Part shown: positions 1 through 12,441 of the stretch, piece by piece
Layout: every line of letters starts with the position of its first letter
Numbering within the stretch: the first letter of the stretch is position 1
The notes under the pieces: model-generated
What the model saw: only the letters and a program-made list of their open reading frames with translations
Database searches by the model: none
Told to the model about the DNA's origin: nothing
Source of the DNA: Sodalis ligni
GTDB taxonomy: Bacteria; Pseudomonadota; Gammaproteobacteria; Enterobacterales; Enterobacteriaceae
DNA length: 64,000 bases
Assembly: GCF_016865525.2 (NCBI RefSeq)
Contig: NZ_CP075169.1
Coordinates: 3,038,337 to 3,102,336, forward strand
Direction of reading: 5' to 3'
Position numbers and translations under genes: made by a program

Positions 1-1
1 T

Positions 2-226
2 ATTATTGCGTTCATTATTGGTATCTTTCTTTGGAGAAAAATTATATATACAATATCGGCCGGCAACGTCTTTAAAAGATTTTATCGCCGGGCACGTTAC
101 CGCTGCCATGGGGCACTCATCAAGCCATTGCTTGGCGGCCGCCCGTGGATGGGAGCTCATCCTTTATGCTGGTGGCTGTATGAACCCGATACGGGGCGGA
201 CTTTGGTGTTTAAAAAGCATGAGTGA
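2..226 (+). CDS. C-terminal fragment of an unrecognised protein, cut by window edge
   Basis: An open frame enters from the left edge and ends at a TGA at 224-226, giving at least 74 residues. The first dozen residues are hydrophobic (IIAFIIGIFLW) and look like a membrane segment. They are followed by a basic stretch (KRFYRRARYR) and an ordinary soluble tail ending LVFKKHE. This frame is preferred over the overlapping 98-aa frame because its composition is protein-like and it needs no internal start. I do not recognise the family, and no function is assigned. Confidence 0.4.
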   Translation: MIAFIIGIFLWRKIIYTISAGNVFKRFYRRARYRCHGALIKPLLGGRPWMGAHPLCWWLYEPDTGRTLVFKKHE

Positions 227-350
227 TTATAATTCTGACACTATTTTTACAATTTTGATGAAAATGCGTAACTGCTTCTTATGTAGCATATTTAAACGTT
301 AGCCAAGCTTATGATAAAATAAAATATCTGTATTTATTCGGCTGTCTTTT

Positions 351-524
351 ATGTCTTATCTTTCTGATTTGTTGAATAGAATCAATGCAATACAAATGGA
401 TTATCAATGTCCTGATTGTAAGATGACCTCAAAACAGAATTTACGAGATATTAGAGAAGGGCGGGTTATAATTTGCCCTCATTGCAAGGCATCATCATTA
501 TCTACAACAAATTTCAAAAAATAA
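351..524 (+). CDS. small zinc-ribbon-like protein, 57 aa
   Basis: ATG at 351 opens a 57-codon frame closed by TAA at 522-524. The product has two CxxC pairs about 20 residues apart (YQCPDCK at residues 18-24 and ICPHCK at 41-46), the layout of a single zinc ribbon. A 17-residue N-terminal segment (MSYLSDLLNRINAIQMD) could form an amphipathic helix. The ribosome binding site is weak. An A/T-rich stretch just upstream could hold a promoter. The family is not recognised; two-CxxC proteins of this size include translational regulators and cold-shock proteins, but nothing here decides between them. Confidence 0.55.
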   Translation: MSYLSDLLNRINAIQMDYQCPDCKMTSKQNLRDIREGRVIICPHCKASSLSTTNFKK

Positions 525-976
525 CTTATCTCTTTTCCTAGGTATCACCCGCGTCCTTGGAACACTTCTATTATCACCCAGACTATAAACCGACTCACGT
601 GTAAACAAGATGCGGCCTACGGCCGCTAGACAAAACTACACCAATGTTCCGCCGCCTGCACAGGTACAAAGCCCCCCGCCCTGGAAAATTGCCCCCGTTA
701 CAGGACAGCGAAGATAACCAGGACCCGTTCTGCTGGGCGTTATGACTTAGGTGCTTAACGACAAGAGAACCGGCGAGTTTGAGGATCGTCCGGCGATGTG
801 GGGAGGTTATGATAAATCAGCTTTGATATGCCACAAGAAATGTTAATATGCTCGTTCAAATCGCACAGCCAAAATGATGACTTTGCCATTTGTGTATCGA
901 ATTGTGTACCAATTTAACGATTGTCGGTTAAATGGTTATTCAATCTATTAAAAAACCAAAGTAAATTTAATTGTAT
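525..976. other. intergenic region without a convincing gene
   Basis: About 450 bases between the small zinc-ribbon gene and the thrS leader. Short open frames exist (for example 751-846) but none has a supported start, ribosome site or recognisable product. The A/T-rich final 130 bases probably contain the thrS promoter. Confidence 0.5.
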
Positions 977-997
977 GTGATCTTGCGTGTGGATCAC
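977..997 (+). promoter_or_regulatory. thrS translational operator hairpin (tRNA-Thr anticodon mimic)
   Basis: A perfect 6-bp stem (GTGATC at 977-982 with GATCAC at 992-997) closes a 9-base loop TTGCGTGTG. The loop contains CGT, corresponding to the CGU anticodon of a tRNA-Thr. It ends 23 bases before the thrS ATG. In E. coli, ThrRS binds such anticodon-like hairpins in its own leader and blocks ribosome loading. Hairpin and CGU loop are seen directly; autoregulation is inferred from E. coli. Confidence 0.75.
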
Positions 998-1020
998 CAC
1001 TGCAAATAAAGGAACCGCCC

Positions 1021-2949
1021 ATGCCAGTGATTCCCCTCCCCGACGGAAGCCAGCGTCAGTCCGACCCCCCCGTCCCCCCCCTTGATGTGGCCCGCGACAC
1101 CGGCCCCGGCCTGGCGAAACCCTGCATCGCCGGACGGGTGAACGGTGAATTGACGGATGCCGTCGATATGATTACCGAAGATGCCCAGCTTGCCATCATT
1201 ACCGCCAAAGATGAGGCCGGATTGGAAATCATCCGCCACTCCTGCGCGCATTTACTGGAGCATGCCATTAAACAGCTGTGGCCCGATACCAAAATGGCTA
1301 TCGGCCCGGTAATCGATAAAGGCTTTTATTACGACGTCGATCTGGATCGGACGCTGACCCAGGAAGATATCGACCTGCTGGAAAAGCGCATGCACGAGCT
1401 GGCCGATAAGGATTACGACGTCATCAAGGAAAAAGTGAGCTGGCAACAGGCCCGGGATGTGTTTGTCGCCCGCGGCGAACAGTATAAGGTGGCGATACTG
1501 GACGAGAATATCAGCCATGACGATCGTCCCGGCTTGTATCACCATGAAGAGTATGTCGATATGTGCCGCGGGCCGCATGTGCCGAATATGCGTTTCTGCC
1601 ATTATTTCAAGCTGCAAAAGACCTCCGGCGCTTACTGGCGCGGTGATAGCAACAACAAGATGCTGCAGCGCATCTACGGCACCGCCTGGGGCGATAAAAA
1701 GCAGCTCAGCACTTACTTGCAGCATCTGGAAGAGGCAGCCAAGCGCGATCACCGTAAAATCGGCAAGCAGCTTGATCTTTACCATATGCAGGAAGAAGCC
1801 CCCGGCATGGTGTTCTGGCACAATGACGGCTGGATTATCTTTCGCGAGCTGGAAGCCTTCGTGCGCACCAAGCTGCGGGAATACAAATATCAGGAAGTGA
1901 AAGGTCCATTTATGATGGACCGCGTCCTGTGGGAAAAAACCGGTCACTGGGAAAACTATGCGGAGCATATGTTCACCACGTCATCGGAAAACCGTGAATA
2001 TTGCATCAAACCGATGAATTGTCCCGGCCACGTGCAGATATTCAACCAGGGATTGAAATCCTACCGCGATCTGCCGCTGCGCATGGCTGAATTCGGCAGT
2101 TGCCATCGTAATGAGCCTTCCGGATCGTTGCACGGTTTAATGCGCGTGCGCGGATTTACCCAGGATGATGCCCATATTTTCTGTACCGAAGAGCAGGTGC
2201 GGGATGAAGTAAACAATTGCATCAAAATGGTGTATGATATTTACAGCACGTTTGGCTTCGAGAATATTCTGGTTAAACTTTCTACCCGTCCCGAGAAACG
2301 CATCGGTAGCGATGATGTGTGGGACAGGTCGGAGAAAGACCTGGCGGCCGCTTTAACCGAAAACGGCATCGCATTCGAATTTCAGCCGGGCGAAGGCGCA
2401 TTTTACGGTCCTAAAATCGAATTCACTCTTCTGGATTGCCTGGATCGCATGTGGCAATGCGGCACGGTACAGTTGGACTTTTCATTACCCGGTCGTTTAA
2501 ACGCTTCATATATTGGCGAAAACAACGAGCGCCTGGTGCCGGTAATGATACACCGTGCCATCCTGGGGTCGATGGAACGTTTTATCGGCATACTGACGGA
2601 AGAGTACGCTGGTTTTTACCCGACCTGGCTGGCGCCGACACAAGTTGTGGTGATGAATATCACTGATAATCAATCGGAATACGTCGCAAAAGTGACAGAA
2701 AGATTGTCCGCAGCCGGCATTCGTGTAAAAGCAGACTTGAGAAATGAGAAAATAGGCTTTAAAATCCGCGAACATACTTTGCGTCGGGTGCCCTATATGC
2801 TGGTCTGCGGAGATAAAGAAGTGGAAGCGGGCAAGGTTGCCGTGCGTACACGCCGTGGTACAGACCTGGGCAGTATCGACGTTACCGAGATTATCGAAAA
2901 GCTGCAGCAAGAGATACGCAGCCGTAATCTTCATCAACTGGAGGAATAA
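1021..2949 (+). CDS. thrS: threonyl-tRNA synthetase
   Basis: Class II aminoacyl-tRNA synthetase that charges tRNA-Thr in the cytoplasm. The 642-residue product matches the E. coli length and is collinear from MPVI to QLEE. It has an N-terminal TGS domain (about residues 1-62), the editing domain with the zinc-site-like HSCAH motif, then the catalytic core. The core shows class II motif 2 ([12 protein letters not shown]) and motif 3 ([15 protein letters not shown]). The catalytic zinc ligands are visible as the Cys of MNCPGH and the His residues of DDAHIF and MIHRA. The anticodon-binding domain forms the C terminus. An AAAGGA site precedes ATG 1021. infC follows three bases later. No disruption seen. 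Confidence 0.98.
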   Translation: MPVIPLPDGSQRQSDPPVPPLDVARDTGPGLAKPCIAGRVNGELTDAVDMITEDAQLAIITAKDEAGLEIIRHSCAHLLEHAIKQLWPDTKMAIGPVIDKGFYYDVDLDRTLTQEDIDLLEKRMHELADKDYDVIKEKVSWQQARDVFVARGEQYKVAILDENISHDDRPGLYHHEEYVDMCRGPHVPNMRFCHYFKLQKTSGAYWRGDSNNKMLQRIYGTAWGDKKQLSTYLQHLEEAAKRDHRKIGKQLDLYHMQEEAPGMVFWHNDGWIIFRELEAFVRTKLREYKYQEVKGPFMMDRVLWEKTGHWENYAEHMFTTSSENREYCIKPMNCPGHVQIFNQGLKSYRDLPLRMAEFGSCHRNEPSGSLHGLMRVRGFTQDDAHIFCTEEQVRDEVNNCIKMVYDIYSTFGFENILVKLSTRPEKRIGSDDVWDRSEKDLAAALTENGIAFEFQPGEGAFYGPKIEFTLLDCLDRMWQCGTVQLDFSLPGRLNASYIGENNERLVPVMIHRAILGSMERFIGILTEEYAGFYPTWLAPTQVVVMNITDNQSEYVAKVTERLSAAGIRVKADLRNEKIGFKIREHTLRRVPYMLVCGDKEVEAGKVAVRTRRGTDLGSIDVTEIIEKLQQEIRSRNLHQLEE

Positions 2950-2952
2950 AGT

Positions 2953-3494
<542 letters not shown>

Positions 3495-3507
3495 GGCCTG
3501 CAAGTAA

Positions 3508-3789
<282 letters not shown>

Positions 3790-3816
3790 GCGTCACTTTC
3801 AACGGTTTTCGAATAA

Positions 3817-4188
<372 letters not shown>

Positions 4189-4199
4189 ACTTTATGAAA

Positions 4200-4224
4200 G
4201 AGGGGGCTTGTCCCCCTTTTTTTT
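4200..4224 (+). terminator. intrinsic terminator after rplT
   Basis: A G5/C5 stem (AGGGGG at 4201-4206 with its complement at 4211-4216), a CTTG loop and an eight-T tract, starting 12 bases after the rplT stop. It separates the infC-rpmI-rplT unit from the phe operon. Confidence 0.9.
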
Positions 4225-4300
4225 AAATGATTGGCCGATAGGGTTTGTTATATCGTTATTTAATTCATTCAGACAATATCAATCACAAGGTAATGCAAGC

Positions 4301-4345
4301 ATGAATGCTGCTATTTTCCGTTTCTTTTTTTACTTTAGCGCCTGA
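4301..4345 (+). CDS. pheM: phenylalanyl-tRNA synthetase operon leader peptide
   Basis: A 14-codon frame reading MNAAIFRFFFYFSA, with five phenylalanine codons in seven positions. Apart from the last residue it matches the E. coli pheM leader peptide as I know it. An AAGG site lies just upstream. Ribosome stalling at the Phe codons when Phe-tRNA is scarce is known to favour the antiterminator in the following attenuator. Confidence 0.93.
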   Translation: MNAAIFRFFFYFSA

Positions 4346-4366
4346 ATAACGGGGGCTTGCGCGTAA

Positions 4367-5497
<1,131 letters not shown>

Positions 5498-5511
5498 AGG
5501 CGGGATGACAC

Positions 5512-7899
5512 ATGAAATTCAGTGAACTTTGGCTGCGTGAATGGGTGAATCCCGCTATCAGCAGTGACGCGCTGGCGGAACAAATCACTATGGCCGGACT
5601 GGAAGTGGACGGCGTGGAGAAGGTGTCCGGCGAATTTTCCGGCGTGGTGGTGGGACGGGTCATTGCCTGTCAGCAGCACCCCAACGCCGACAAGCTGCGG
5701 GTCACTAAGGTGGACGTGGGTGGTGATGCGCCGCTGGATATTGTGTGCGGCGCGCCCAATTGCCGCGAAGGCCTTACGGTGGCGGTGGCCACCATCGGCG
5801 CCGTGCTGCCGGGGGATTTCAAAATAAAGGCCGCCAAGCTGCGCGGCGAACCTTCCGAAGGCATGCTGTGTTCGTTCCGTGAACTGGGCATGTCGGAGGA
5901 TCACAGCGGAATCATCGAACTGCCCGCTGACGCCGCGGTAGGGACCGACATTCGCGATTATCTCAAGCTTGACGATACTATCATCGATATCAGCGTCACG
6001 CCGAACCGGGCCGACTGTCTGGGCCTGCTGGGTATTGCCCGTGACGTGGCTGCGGTGAATCGCCTGACGCTGAATCAGCCGGCAATCGACCCCGTGGCGC
6101 CGGTGGCGGCGGACGTCATCGACATCCGTGTGGAAGCGCCGCAGGCCTGTCCCCGCTATCTGGGACGGGTTGTAAAGGATATCGACGTCACGGCGCCGAC
6201 CCCGCTGTGGATGAAGGAAAAATTACGCCGCTGCGGTCTGCGTTCGGTGGATGCGGTGGTGGACGTCACCAACTATGTCCTGCTGGAACTGGGCCAGCCG
6301 ATGCACGCCTTTGACCGGCAGAGCATTGAAGGCGGGATTGTGGTACGCCTGGCCCGTGAAGGTGAATCCCTGACGCTGCTTGACGGTACCGAAGCGGCCT
6401 TGAATCCGGATACGCTGGTGATAGCCGATCGCCAAAAAGTTCTGGCGATGGGCGGCATTTTCGGCGGTAAATATTCCGGCATCAATAGCGCCACCCGGGA
6501 TGTGGTGCTGGAATGCGCATTTTTTAATCCGTTGTCCATCACCGGGCGTGCCCGTCGCTACGGTTTGCATACCGATGCCTCGCACCGTTATGAACGCGGC
6601 GTCGATCCGGCCTTGCAATACCGCGCCATGGAGCGCGCCACCGGTTTGCTGCTGGCTATCTGCGGCGGCCAGCCCGGGCCGGTGATTGATGTTACCGATT
6701 CCGCCGCTTTACCTCAATGCGCCGCCATTACCCTGCGGCGTGAAAAACTGGATCGCCTGATAGGCCATGGCGTGCCGGATGAGGATGTGACGGATATACT
6801 TACCCGCCTTGGCTGCGAGGTTAGGGTCGGCAAGGGGCAGTGGCAGGCGGTTGCCCCCAGTTGGCGTTTCGATATGAGCATCGAAGAGGACCTGGTGGAA
6901 GAAGTGGCCAGGCTGTTCGGCTATAACACTATTCCCAATGTCCCGATTCGCGCGAATCTGCAAATGACCCGTCATCGTGAAGCGGCGCTGCCTTTAAACC
7001 GGGTGAAAACCATGCTGGTGGATCTGGGCTACCAGGAAGCCATAACCTACAGTTTTGTCGATCCGGCGATTCAAAGTCTGCTCCATCCCGGCCAGACGGC
7101 GCTGACGCTGCCCAGCCCCATTTCAACGGAAATGTCCGCCATGCGTTTATCGCTGTGGAGCGGATTATTGGGGGCGGTAATTTACAATCAGAACCGTCAG
7201 CAAAATCGTATACGTTTATTCGAAAGCGGTTTGCGCTTTGTTCCTGATAATGAAGCGGACCTTGGCATTAGGCAGGATCTTATGCTGGCGGGAGTCATTA
7301 CCGGCTCACGTTATGATGAACATTGGGATCTGGCGCGTCAGCCGGTGGACTTCTATGATTTAAAGGGCGATCTTGAATCAATACTTGAACTTACCGGTAA
7401 ACTTGCCGATATTGAATTTCGCAGCGAACAGAATCCGGCTTTACACCCCGGACAGAGTGCGGCATTGTATCTGGCAGGGGAACACATTGGATTTATTGGC
7501 GTTATCCACCCAGAATTGGAATCTAAGCTGGATTTAAATGGCCGAACCGTTGTCTTTGAACTACTCTGGGATAAGGTTGCCACGCGTAAAGTGCCTGAAG
7601 CCAGTGACATTTCCCGCTTCCCGGCGAACCGTCGCGATATCGCAATAGTAGTCGCGGAAGACGTCCCAGCAGCAGAAATTATGGCAGAGTGTAAGAAAGT
7701 TGGCGCAAATCAGGTAGTTGGCGTAAACTTGTTTGATGTGTACCGGGGGAAGGGCGTAGCGGAAGGATTTAAGAGTCTGGCTATCAGCCTGATATTACAG
7801 GATACCGCTCGTACACTGGAAGAAGAGGCTATTGCCGCCACCGTTGCCAAATGTGTGGCGGCACTAAAACAGCGATTCCAAGCATCCTTGAGGGATTGA
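5512..7899 (+). CDS. pheT: phenylalanyl-tRNA synthetase beta subunit
   Basis: 795 residues, exactly the E. coli length. The N terminus (about 40-150) is an EMAP/OB-type tRNA-binding domain ([22 protein letters not shown]). Then come the B3/B4 editing region, the B5 domain and the catalytic-like core. The C-terminal ferredoxin-fold anticodon-binding domain starts near [15 protein letters not shown]. The ATG at 5512 overlaps no other gene and follows AAAGGCGGG. ihfA begins four bases after the stop, so co-transcription is likely, as in E. coli. Intact despite its length. Confidence 0.98.
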   Translation: MKFSELWLREWVNPAISSDALAEQITMAGLEVDGVEKVSGEFSGVVVGRVIACQQHPNADKLRVTKVDVGGDAPLDIVCGAPNCREGLTVAVATIGAVLPGDFKIKAAKLRGEPSEGMLCSFRELGMSEDHSGIIELPADAAVGTDIRDYLKLDDTIIDISVTPNRADCLGLLGIARDVAAVNRLTLNQPAIDPVAPVAADVIDIRVEAPQACPRYLGRVVKDIDVTAPTPLWMKEKLRRCGLRSVDAVVDVTNYVLLELGQPMHAFDRQSIEGGIVVRLAREGESLTLLDGTEAALNPDTLVIADRQKVLAMGGIFGGKYSGINSATRDVVLECAFFNPLSITGRARRYGLHTDASHRYERGVDPALQYRAMERATGLLLAICGGQPGPVIDVTDSAALPQCAAITLRREKLDRLIGHGVPDEDVTDILTRLGCEVRVGKGQWQAVAPSWRFDMSIEEDLVEEVARLFGYNTIPNVPIRANLQMTRHREAALPLNRVKTMLVDLGYQEAITYSFVDPAIQSLLHPGQTALTLPSPISTEMSAMRLSLWSGLLGAVIYNQNRQQNRIRLFESGLRFVPDNEADLGIRQDLMLAGVITGSRYDEHWDLARQPVDFYDLKGDLESILELTGKLADIEFRSEQNPALHPGQSAALYLAGEHIGFIGVIHPELESKLDLNGRTVVFELLWDKVATRKVPEASDISRFPANRRDIAIVVAEDVPAAEIMAECKKVGANQVVGVNLFDVYRGKGVAEGFKSLAISLILQDTARTLEEEAIAATVAKCVAALKQRFQASLRD

Positions 7900-7903
7900 A
7901 CCT

Positions 7904-8200
7904 ATGGCGCTTACTAAAGCTGAAATGTCAGAATACCTGTTTGAAAAGCTTGGGCTGAGCAAACGGGATGCCAAAGAGATAGTGGAACTATTTTTTGAGG
8001 AAGTCCGGCGTGCGCTGGAAAATGGCGAGCAGGTGAAATTATCGGGATTTGGTAATTTTGACTTGCGCGACAAAAATCAACGTCCGGGCCGTAACCCCAA
8101 GACTGGCGAAGACATTCCCATCACCGCCCGACGGGTAGTGACTTTTCGTCCGGGACAGAAGTTAAAAAGCCGCGTTGAGAATGCTTCACCTAAAGAGTGA
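7904..8200 (+). CDS. ihfA: integration host factor alpha subunit
   Basis: A 98-residue DNA-bending protein of the HU/IHF family. It is nearly identical to E. coli IhfA, beginning [20 protein letters not shown]. The DNA-minor-groove arm is complete ([16 protein letters not shown]), with the conserved intercalating proline in the RPGRNP stretch. It pairs with IhfB, whose gene is elsewhere. Last gene of the pheST-ihfA unit, closed by a strong terminator. Confidence 0.97.
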   Translation: MALTKAEMSEYLFEKLGLSKRDAKEIVELFFEEVRRALENGEQVKLSGFGNFDLRDKNQRPGRNPKTGEDIPITARRVVTFRPGQKLKSRVENASPKE

Positions 8201-8213
8201 CGTATTTCCGCTA

Positions 8214-8240
8214 AAGGCCGCGTAATGCGGCCTTTTTTTT
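8214..8240 (+). terminator. intrinsic terminator after ihfA
   Basis: An AAGGCCGC / GCGGCCTT hairpin with a GTAAT loop and an eight-T tail, 14 bases after the ihfA stop. Confidence 0.9.
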
Positions 8241-8424
8241 AATAAGACCACGCCGGGTTTTTTTCCCGTGGATTAACTTTTTTGGCCCTTAGGGCTTTCT
8301 GTCGTCATAAATGTAAAGATTCCATTAAGTTTCCCCTCGGAAACCGTAAACCATCTTTATCTGATAGTGGCGCATTTTGCCGGCTGATATAACGACAGCA
8401 CGAGATGGCTGCCAAACAGGTCAT

Positions 8425-9759
8425 ATGATGAAAAAGAACAGCGTATTGCTTGCTATAGCTCTGGTTTTGCCCTGGGGCGTGATGGCGGACGATTTCTCCG
8501 CCGGTGCGCCGGGTGTGATAGTCCAAATCGGGGCCCAGGATCAGCAAGGGTATTTCTGGGACGGTGATACCTGGCGCTCTCCGCAGTGGTGGTACGACCA
8601 TCAGGATAGTCATATTGGCGAGCGCAACGATCGCGGCTGGTATTGGGATGGTTTCCAGTGGCGCACCGAGCAGTGGTGGGATGACCACCAGGACAATGAT
8701 TTTGGTGAACGGAACCTTAGCGGCTGGTATTGGGACGGTTATGAGTGGCGTTCACCGCAATGGTGGGAAAGCCATCAGGAAAATTATTATGGCGAGCGTA
8801 ACGAATTCGGCTGGTACTGGGACGGCTGGCAATGGTTACCCTATCTGCCGCAGGGATTCAGGGATAATCGGGGCCGATACTGGGATCACGGCAATTGGTC
8901 GCCGAGACGTCCCAGTGATTATGATCGCCATTTTCAACAACCCGGCCGCGGCGAAGGCCATCCCGGTTACCAGCATCCCGGACGGCCACAGCATAACGGC
9001 GGCCGGCCGTTCCAGGGCGGGGGCCAACAGCACAACGGCGGGCAGCCGTTCCAGGGCGGGGGCCAGCAGCACAACGGCGGGCAGCCTTCCCAGGGCGGGG
9101 GCCAGCAGCACAACGGCGGGCAGCCTTCCCAGGGCGGGGGCCAGCAGCACAACGGCGGGCAGCCGTTCCAGGGAGGGGGCCAACAGCACAACGGCGGGCA
9201 GCCGTTCCAGGGCGGCGGCCAACAGCACAACGGCGGGAAGCCGTTCCAGGGCGGCGGCCAGCAGCACAACGGCGGGCAGCCGTTCCAGGGAGGGGGCCAG
9301 CAGCACAACGGCGGGCAGCCTTCCAGGGCGGGGCCAGCAGCACAACGGCGGGCAGCCGTTCCAGGGCGGCGGTCAGCAGCATAGCGGCGGCGGCCAGGTA
9401 TTCAAACCGGCGGCCAGCGGCAGGAGCCTAATGGCGGTCAGCGGGAGCATAACGGTGGTCAGGTATTCCAAACCGGAGGCCAGCGGCAGGAGCCTAATGG
9501 CGGTCAGCGGGAGCACAATGGCGGCCAACAGCAGCACAGCGGTGGGCAGCCGCTCCAGGGCGGCGGGCAGCGCGAACATAACGGCGGCCAGCAGCGTCAA
9601 GGCGGCCAACAGGAGCATAACGGCGGCCAGCAGCGTCAAGGCGGCCAGCAGGAGCATAATGGCGGCCAGCAGCTCCAAGGCGGCCAACAGGAGCATAACG
9701 GCGGCCAGCAGCATCAGGGCGGCGGCCAACGTGAAATCATCAAGCCCCCGCATAACTGA
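8425..9759 (+). pseudogene. exported two-tier repeat protein, three 1-nt deletions
   Basis: ATG at 8425 (or 8428) opens a frame with a clear signal peptide, MMKKNSVLLAIALVLPWGVMA, cleaved near ADD. Residues 42 to about 150 are tryptophan-rich repeats of 29 residues (GWYWDGYEWRSPQWW type, three full copies and one partial). They recall the YWDG...WR pattern of small secreted DUF2502 proteins such as YpeC. Then come 13-residue repeats (QPFQGGGQQHNGG) and a degenerate Q/N/H/G-rich tail ending REIIKPPHN. One base is missing near 9320, 9330 and 9402. Frame 0 stops at 9382-9384, but the three deletions sum to three and the tail is back in frame to TGA 9757. Not present between ihfA and btuC in E. 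coli. Function unknown; a surface or matrix role is only a guess. Confidence 0.75.
8990..9385 (+). repeat. 39-bp tandem repeat array (about ten copies)
   Basis: Unit reads CAGCCGTTCCAGGGCGGGGG then a CAGCAGCACAACGGCGGG-like part, coding QPFQGGGQQHNGG. Copies differ mainly at the F/S position and synonymous sites. Since 39 is divisible by three, copy-number change would lengthen or shorten the protein without altering frame. Two of the three frame-breaking deletions lie in the last copy. Confidence 0.85.
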
Positions 9760-9929
9760 CATCTCATAAACCTGCCATCCATGCGGTGCCGCCGGCACGT
9801 CTTCCGGGCACCGCATTTCTTGTCCGGCTGTAATGCCGGCAAACCGCCAAGCGGTGTTACCGCGCTACCCCTTTACTCTCAATACCGGTAGGATAAGAGC
9901 AGTTTACCGGTCCGGGCGGAACAAGAAAT

Positions 9930-10931
9930 ATGTCTGTAAACAGTCCGATTTTCAGCGCATTGAAGCAGCGGCAACAGCGTCGGGATGCTATCCGTGTCCG
10001 CTGGCTGTTCCTGTTCCTGGCGATAGCCGCTGTGATAAGCCTTTGTGCGGGCGATGTCTGGTTTTGGCCGACACAGTGGTTTAGCGATGCCGCGGAGGTT
10101 TTTATCTGGCAACTCAGATTGCCGCGCACGCTGGCGGTTATCGCCGTCGGCGCCTCACTGGCGCTGGCCGGGGCGGCAATGCAGAATATTTTCGAAAATC
10201 CTCTGGCCGAACCCGGGCTGCTCGGCGTGGCGAACGGGGCCGGCGTCGCCTTGACGCTGGCGGTATTTTTAGGCCGGGGGCTGGTGCCGGTATGGGGGCT
10301 GGGAGTGTGCGCCGTAGGCGGCGCGCTGGCCATTACCGCGCTGTTGTTATGGTTTGCGCGCCATAACGCTTCGAATGCCCGGCTGCTGCTGATTGGCGTA
10401 GCCTTGGGCATTTTATGCAGCGCGGTAATGACCTGGGCGGTCTATTTTAGCTCCAGTCTCGATCTGCGCCAGCTGCTCTATTGGATGATGGGAGGATTCG
10501 GCGGCGTGGACTGGCGTGACAAATGGCTGGTGCTGACCTTGCTACCGTTCATTCTTTGGGTTTTATGCCAGGGAAGGGTCATGAACCTGTTGGCGCTGGG
10601 GGAACAGCAGGCTATGCAGTTGGGATTGTCGGTCTTCCTCTGGCGCAATCTGTTTGTCCTCGCCTTTGGCTGCATGGTGGGAATAAGCGTGGCGCTGGCG
10701 GGCGCGATCGGCTTTATCGGATTGATTATTCCCCATATATTGCGCCTGGCGGGCTTGACCGATCACCGGTGGCTGCTTCCGGGCTGCGCCCTGGCCGGCG
10801 CCGGGGTGCTGCTCTTGGCGGATGTCGTCGCCCGGGTAGCCCTTTACTCTGCTGAATTGCCTATCGGCGTGGTTACCGCCACCCTGGGTTCGCCAATATT
10901 TATCTGGCTATTAATCAGGATAAGAGGCTAA
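9930..10931 (+). CDS. btuC: vitamin B12 ABC transporter permease
   Basis: Inner-membrane permease of the BtuCDF cobalamin importer. 333 residues against 326 in E. coli, with about ten hydrophobic segments. Family landmarks are [38 protein letters not shown] and the cytoplasmic coupling region [19 protein letters not shown]. The start at 9930 gives a 7-residue N-terminal extension relative to E. coli; the ribosome site is weak. btuE and btuD follow, as in E. coli. Intact. Confidence 0.96.
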   Translation: MSVNSPIFSALKQRQQRRDAIRVRWLFLFLAIAAVISLCAGDVWFWPTQWFSDAAEVFIWQLRLPRTLAVIAVGASLALAGAAMQNIFENPLAEPGLLGVANGAGVALTLAVFLGRGLVPVWGLGVCAVGGALAITALLLWFARHNASNARLLLIGVALGILCSAVMTWAVYFSSSLDLRQLLYWMMGGFGGVDWRDKWLVLTLLPFILWVLCQGRVMNLLALGEQQAMQLGLSVFLWRNLFVLAFGCMVGISVALAGAIGFIGLIIPHILRLAGLTDHRWLLPGCALAGAGVLLLADVVARVALYSAELPIGVVTATLGSPIFIWLLIRIRG

Positions 10932-10991
10932 GCTAGATCTATCAATTCAAGTTAACCTGCTGATTTCCAGCAACACCTGGAGGGCACACCG

Positions 10992-11543
10992 ATGAGTGAT
11001 AAACTGTATTCTCTGCCGCTTAAGACCATTACCGGGGAAACCACCACCCTGGAGAATTTTAAAGGTTCGGTACTGCTGATAGTGAATGTCGCCTCGAAAT
11101 GCGGATTGACGGATCAATACGAGGCGTTGGAAAGCCTTTATAAGGAAAAGCACCAGCATGGTTTTGAGGTGCTGGGCTTTCCCTCAAATGAATTCGCCGG
11201 TCAGGAACCGGGCAGCGATGATGAAATACTGGCGTTTTGCCGCGGGACATTCGGCGTTGAATTTCCGATGTTCAGTAAAATCGAGGTCAACGGCGAGCAT
11301 CGTCATCCCTTGTACCAAGCCTTGATCGCCGCGCAGCCTAAAGCCATTACGCCACAAGGCAGCGGATTCTTTGAACGGCTTGCCGGCAAGGGGCGCACCC
11401 CTAAGCATCCGCAGGATATCCTGTGGAACTTTGAAAAATTTCTCGTCAGCCGCGACGGCCAGGTTCTGCAACGCTTTGCCCCGGACATGAAACCTGACGA
11501 TCCGATTATCCTTGAGGCGATAAACGGGGCGCTGGCAAAATAA
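10992..11543 (+). CDS. btuE: thioredoxin/glutathione peroxidase BtuE
   Basis: 183 residues of the glutathione-peroxidase fold, which reduces peroxides. The peroxidatic cysteine lies in VASKCGLTDQYEAL (about residue 35). The other conserved blocks are GFPSNEFAGQEPG (Gln) and LWNFEKFLV (Trp and Asn). ACCTGGAGGG precedes the ATG. It lies between btuC and btuD but is not needed for B12 transport in E. coli. No signal peptide is visible at the N terminus (MSDKLYSLPL). Intact. Confidence 0.96.
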   Translation: MSDKLYSLPLKTITGETTTLENFKGSVLLIVNVASKCGLTDQYEALESLYKEKHQHGFEVLGFPSNEFAGQEPGSDDEILAFCRGTFGVEFPMFSKIEVNGEHRHPLYQALIAAQPKAITPQGSGFFERLAGKGRTPKHPQDILWNFEKFLVSRDGQVLQRFAPDMKPDDPIILEAINGALAK

Positions 11544-11597
11544 AATGCCGGTTTTTCCTGGGCGCTCGCGCGCGCCGCGACCGGGCGGCAGCCGCCG

Positions 11598-12392
11598 GTG
11601 ACGACATCCCTGGTCCTCGACCTGCGGCAGGTTGCGGTGCGGCAAAGACTGCGGCCGCTATCGCTGCAGGTCCCTGCCGGCAGCCTGATTCATCTTATCG
11701 GTCCTAACGGCGCAGGCAAAAGCACGCTGCTGTCCGCCATCGGCGGTCTGACAAGCTGCGAAGGGGAAATCCGTCTGCTGGACCGGCCGCTGCGGCAGTG
11801 GGGCAGCGCAGAGCTGGCACTGCATCGGGGCTATCTTTGCCAGCAAGCCTTGCCCTATGCCCTGATGCCGGTATTCCAATACCTGACATTACATCAGCCT
11901 CGCAATGCCGCCGAGCGGGACATCGATGGCGCGGTAGGGTATCTTGCCGAAGCGCTCTCTCTGGCGGATAAGCTCAATCGCCCCCTAAACCGGCTCTCCG
12001 GCGGCGAATGGCAGCGGGTGCGCCTGGCGGCGGTACTGCTGCAGGTGTGGCCGGCGATTAATCCGCGCGCCTCGCTGCTGCTGCTGGATGAACCAGCGGC
12101 GAGTCTGGATATCGCCCAGCGAGTGGCTCTGGACTCCTTGCTATCGGAGCTCACCGCCGCAGGCCTGGGCATCTTGGTCTGCGCCCACGATCTTAACCAT
12201 AGCCTGCGCCATGCCGGGGAAATCTGGCTGCTGTCCGCCGGGGCGCTGGCAGCGCGGGGCCATCCCCGGGATGTGATGCAGCCGGCGATACTGTCGCCGG
12301 TATTCGGCGTGAAATTCGAACTGTTGCCCGCCGGCGGTACGCCCTGGCTGGTGGCATCCGGCCTGGCGCCGCAAGCCGCGACAGCGGTATGA
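11598..12392 (+). CDS. btuD: vitamin B12 ABC transporter ATPase
   Basis: ATP-binding subunit of BtuCDF. It has Walker A GPNGAGKST (about residues 35-43), the ABC signature LSGGEWQRVRLAAVLLQ, Walker B LLLLDEPAASLD, and the switch histidine in VCAHDLNHSLRHAG. 264 residues against 249 in E. coli; the C terminus is slightly longer. The start is GTG at 11598, the first in-frame start after btuE with no good ribosome site. A later start is possible but would begin to eat the first strand (TSLVLDLRQVAV). Intact. Confidence 0.95.
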   Translation: MTTSLVLDLRQVAVRQRLRPLSLQVPAGSLIHLIGPNGAGKSTLLSAIGGLTSCEGEIRLLDRPLRQWGSAELALHRGYLCQQALPYALMPVFQYLTLHQPRNAAERDIDGAVGYLAEALSLADKLNRPLNRLSGGEWQRVRLAAVLLQVWPAINPRASLLLLDEPAASLDIAQRVALDSLLSELTAAGLGILVCAHDLNHSLRHAGEIWLLSAGALAARGHPRDVMQPAILSPVFGVKFELLPAGGTPWLVASGLAPQAATAV

Positions 12393-12441
12393 TACCTTGA
12401 CCTGTCCAGCGGTTGGACAGCGTTATGCTGATGGGCAAAAA

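Noticed and set aside
6..302. 98-aa frame at the left edge
   Set aside because: The overlapping frame 2-226 reads better as the end of a protein; this one has no ribosome site and an odd composition.
8836..9382. Three long antisense frames across the repeat array (113-174 aa, Leu/Pro/Cys-rich)
   Set aside because: They exist only because the repeat unit is free of stops on both strands; no ribosome sites or family-like features.
8990..9385. Regular 39-bp repeats that could suggest a CRISPR array
   Set aside because: Units are contiguous with no spacers, and they code a repeated peptide in frame behind a signal peptide.
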